From Asanoa iriomotensis (GTDB taxonomy: Bacteria > Actinomycetota > Actinomycetes > Mycobacteriales > Micromonosporaceae): a stretch of DNA of 64,000 bases. Within the stretch, counting starts at the first letter, position 1, and the number at the start of each line of letters is the position of its first letter. The stretch lies in assembly GCF_016862515.1 (NCBI RefSeq), contig NZ_BONC01000004.1, positions 62,001 to 126,000 on the forward strand. The letters are read 5' to 3'. The translations under genes were made by a program, and so were the position numbers. The notes beneath the pieces were generated by a model. It was not told the origin of the DNA. It saw only the letters and a program-made list of their open reading frames with translations, and did no database searches. This document shows positions 63,651-64,000 of the stretch, piece by piece.

Positions 63651-63986
63651 CTAGTCGTCGCGCAGGTGACTGAGGATCCGCAGAGCTATCTCGTGCGGGT
63701 CCTTGAGCGTGCCGGTGTCGATCTCGACCTCGCGGTCGCCCTCCTTGATCCGGATCCGCGTGCGCCGGACCCGGGTCCCGAGCCACACACCCACGGTCGT
63801 GGCGACCGCCGTCAACAGCTCGCCGTGCGCGGCCACGATTTCGACCGTGTCGGCGACCACCCCCATCTCCTGGTCGGCGGGCGACACCGGAGCGGGCCGG
63901 ACAACTGTGCCCCGGAGCATCTCGTCCCGCAGGAGCCAGTCGTAGAGCGGCGAGAACGCGTCAGGATCCTCAACGGTCACCAGCAC
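63651..63986 (-). CDS. EACC1-like effector-associated small protein
   Basis: A 111-residue protein starting at GTG 63986, complete within the window. The pattern (N-terminal YDWLLRDEMLRGTVV, a middle EMGVVADTVEIVAAHGELLTAV, a hydrophobic helix, WLGTRVRRTRIRIKEGDREVEIDTG) matches EACC1, the constant small component found next to caspases and other effectors in actinobacterial conflict systems. Its exact biochemical role is unknown; an adaptor or regulator is assumed. The downstream caspase-Hsp70 gene starts 13 bp after its stop, so both are one operon. More genes of the module may lie beyond the window edge. Confidence 0.75.
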   Translation of the reverse strand: MLVTVEDPDAFSPLYDWLLRDEMLRGTVVRPAPVSPADQEMGVVADTVEIVAAHGELLTAVATTVGVWLGTRVRRTRIRIKEGDREVEIDTGTLKDPHEIALRILSHLRDD

Positions 63987-64000
63987 GGACCGAGCGTACC

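Overview
This 64 kb window is chromosomal DNA from a very GC-rich actinobacterium. Its content (Scy/FilP-like polarisome coiled coils beside methylmalonyl-CoA epimerase, crotonyl-CoA carboxylase/reductase, a HelR-type RNA polymerase motor, an F420-type LLM oxidoreductase, a giant NAD-glutamate dehydrogenase, many GTG/TTG starts) suggests a filamentous member, probably Micromonosporaceae; the family is an inference. No rRNA, tRNA, CRISPR array, transposase or phage gene was recognised. No stretch over 300 bases lacks a gene, apart from the nonsense-interrupted gene at 25.6-26.6 kb.

Layout. 0-8.2 kb: a partial GH3 beta-N-acetylhexosaminidase divergent from a ROK regulator, a GNAT protein, a Cu(I) P1B-ATPase with paired CsoR-type palindromes, a Tat-exported PhoX/DUF839 protein and a serine hydrolase. 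8.2-18.5 kb: small transcription units, including a secreted FN3/FG-GAP protein with five 141-bp tandem repeats, an HTH regulator overlapping a DedA gene tail to tail, a TetR/HelR divergent pair, a Tat-exported esterase and an Lrp/AsnC protein that looks like half of a double-module regulator. 18.5-26.6 kb: NAD-glutamate dehydrogenase, a lipoprotein penicillin-binding protein, and a conserved-looking gene split by one in-frame TAG.

26.7-46.2 kb is one long minus-strand block. It begins (5' end) with thiolase and MeaB, then an ABC exporter (permease plus two ATPases), an Asp23 protein, isobutyryl-CoA mutase large subunit, a second ABC exporter (ATPase plus two permeases), a CnoX/YbbN-like thioredoxin-TPR protein, an arginase-fold protein with a repetitive tail, and a Phd/RelE-like toxin-antitoxin pair. 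Genes are adjacent or overlapping almost throughout. On the plus strand, epimerase (46.3 kb) and crotonyl-CoA carboxylase/reductase (47.9 kb) complete a C4 acyl-CoA module: acetoacetyl-CoA formation, crotonyl-CoA to ethylmalonyl-CoA, isobutyryl/butyryl-CoA interconversion, methylmalonyl-CoA epimerisation and mutase protection. The promoters of icmA and of thiolase/epimerase share the 13-mer CTTAGCGATCGTT, suggesting co-regulation.

49.3-64 kb: two polar-growth coiled-coil proteins, a secreted metallophosphoesterase, an AI-2E-family membrane protein, an anchored beta-helix protein, an MFS exporter divergent from a CGNR regulator, and a four-gene ABC importer. The window ends with the most interesting locus: an EACC1-type small protein in an operon with a protein whose N-terminal half reads as a degenerate Hsp70 nucleotide-binding domain and whose C-terminal half is a caspase-like protease. 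This looks like a bacterial conflict or programmed-death module.
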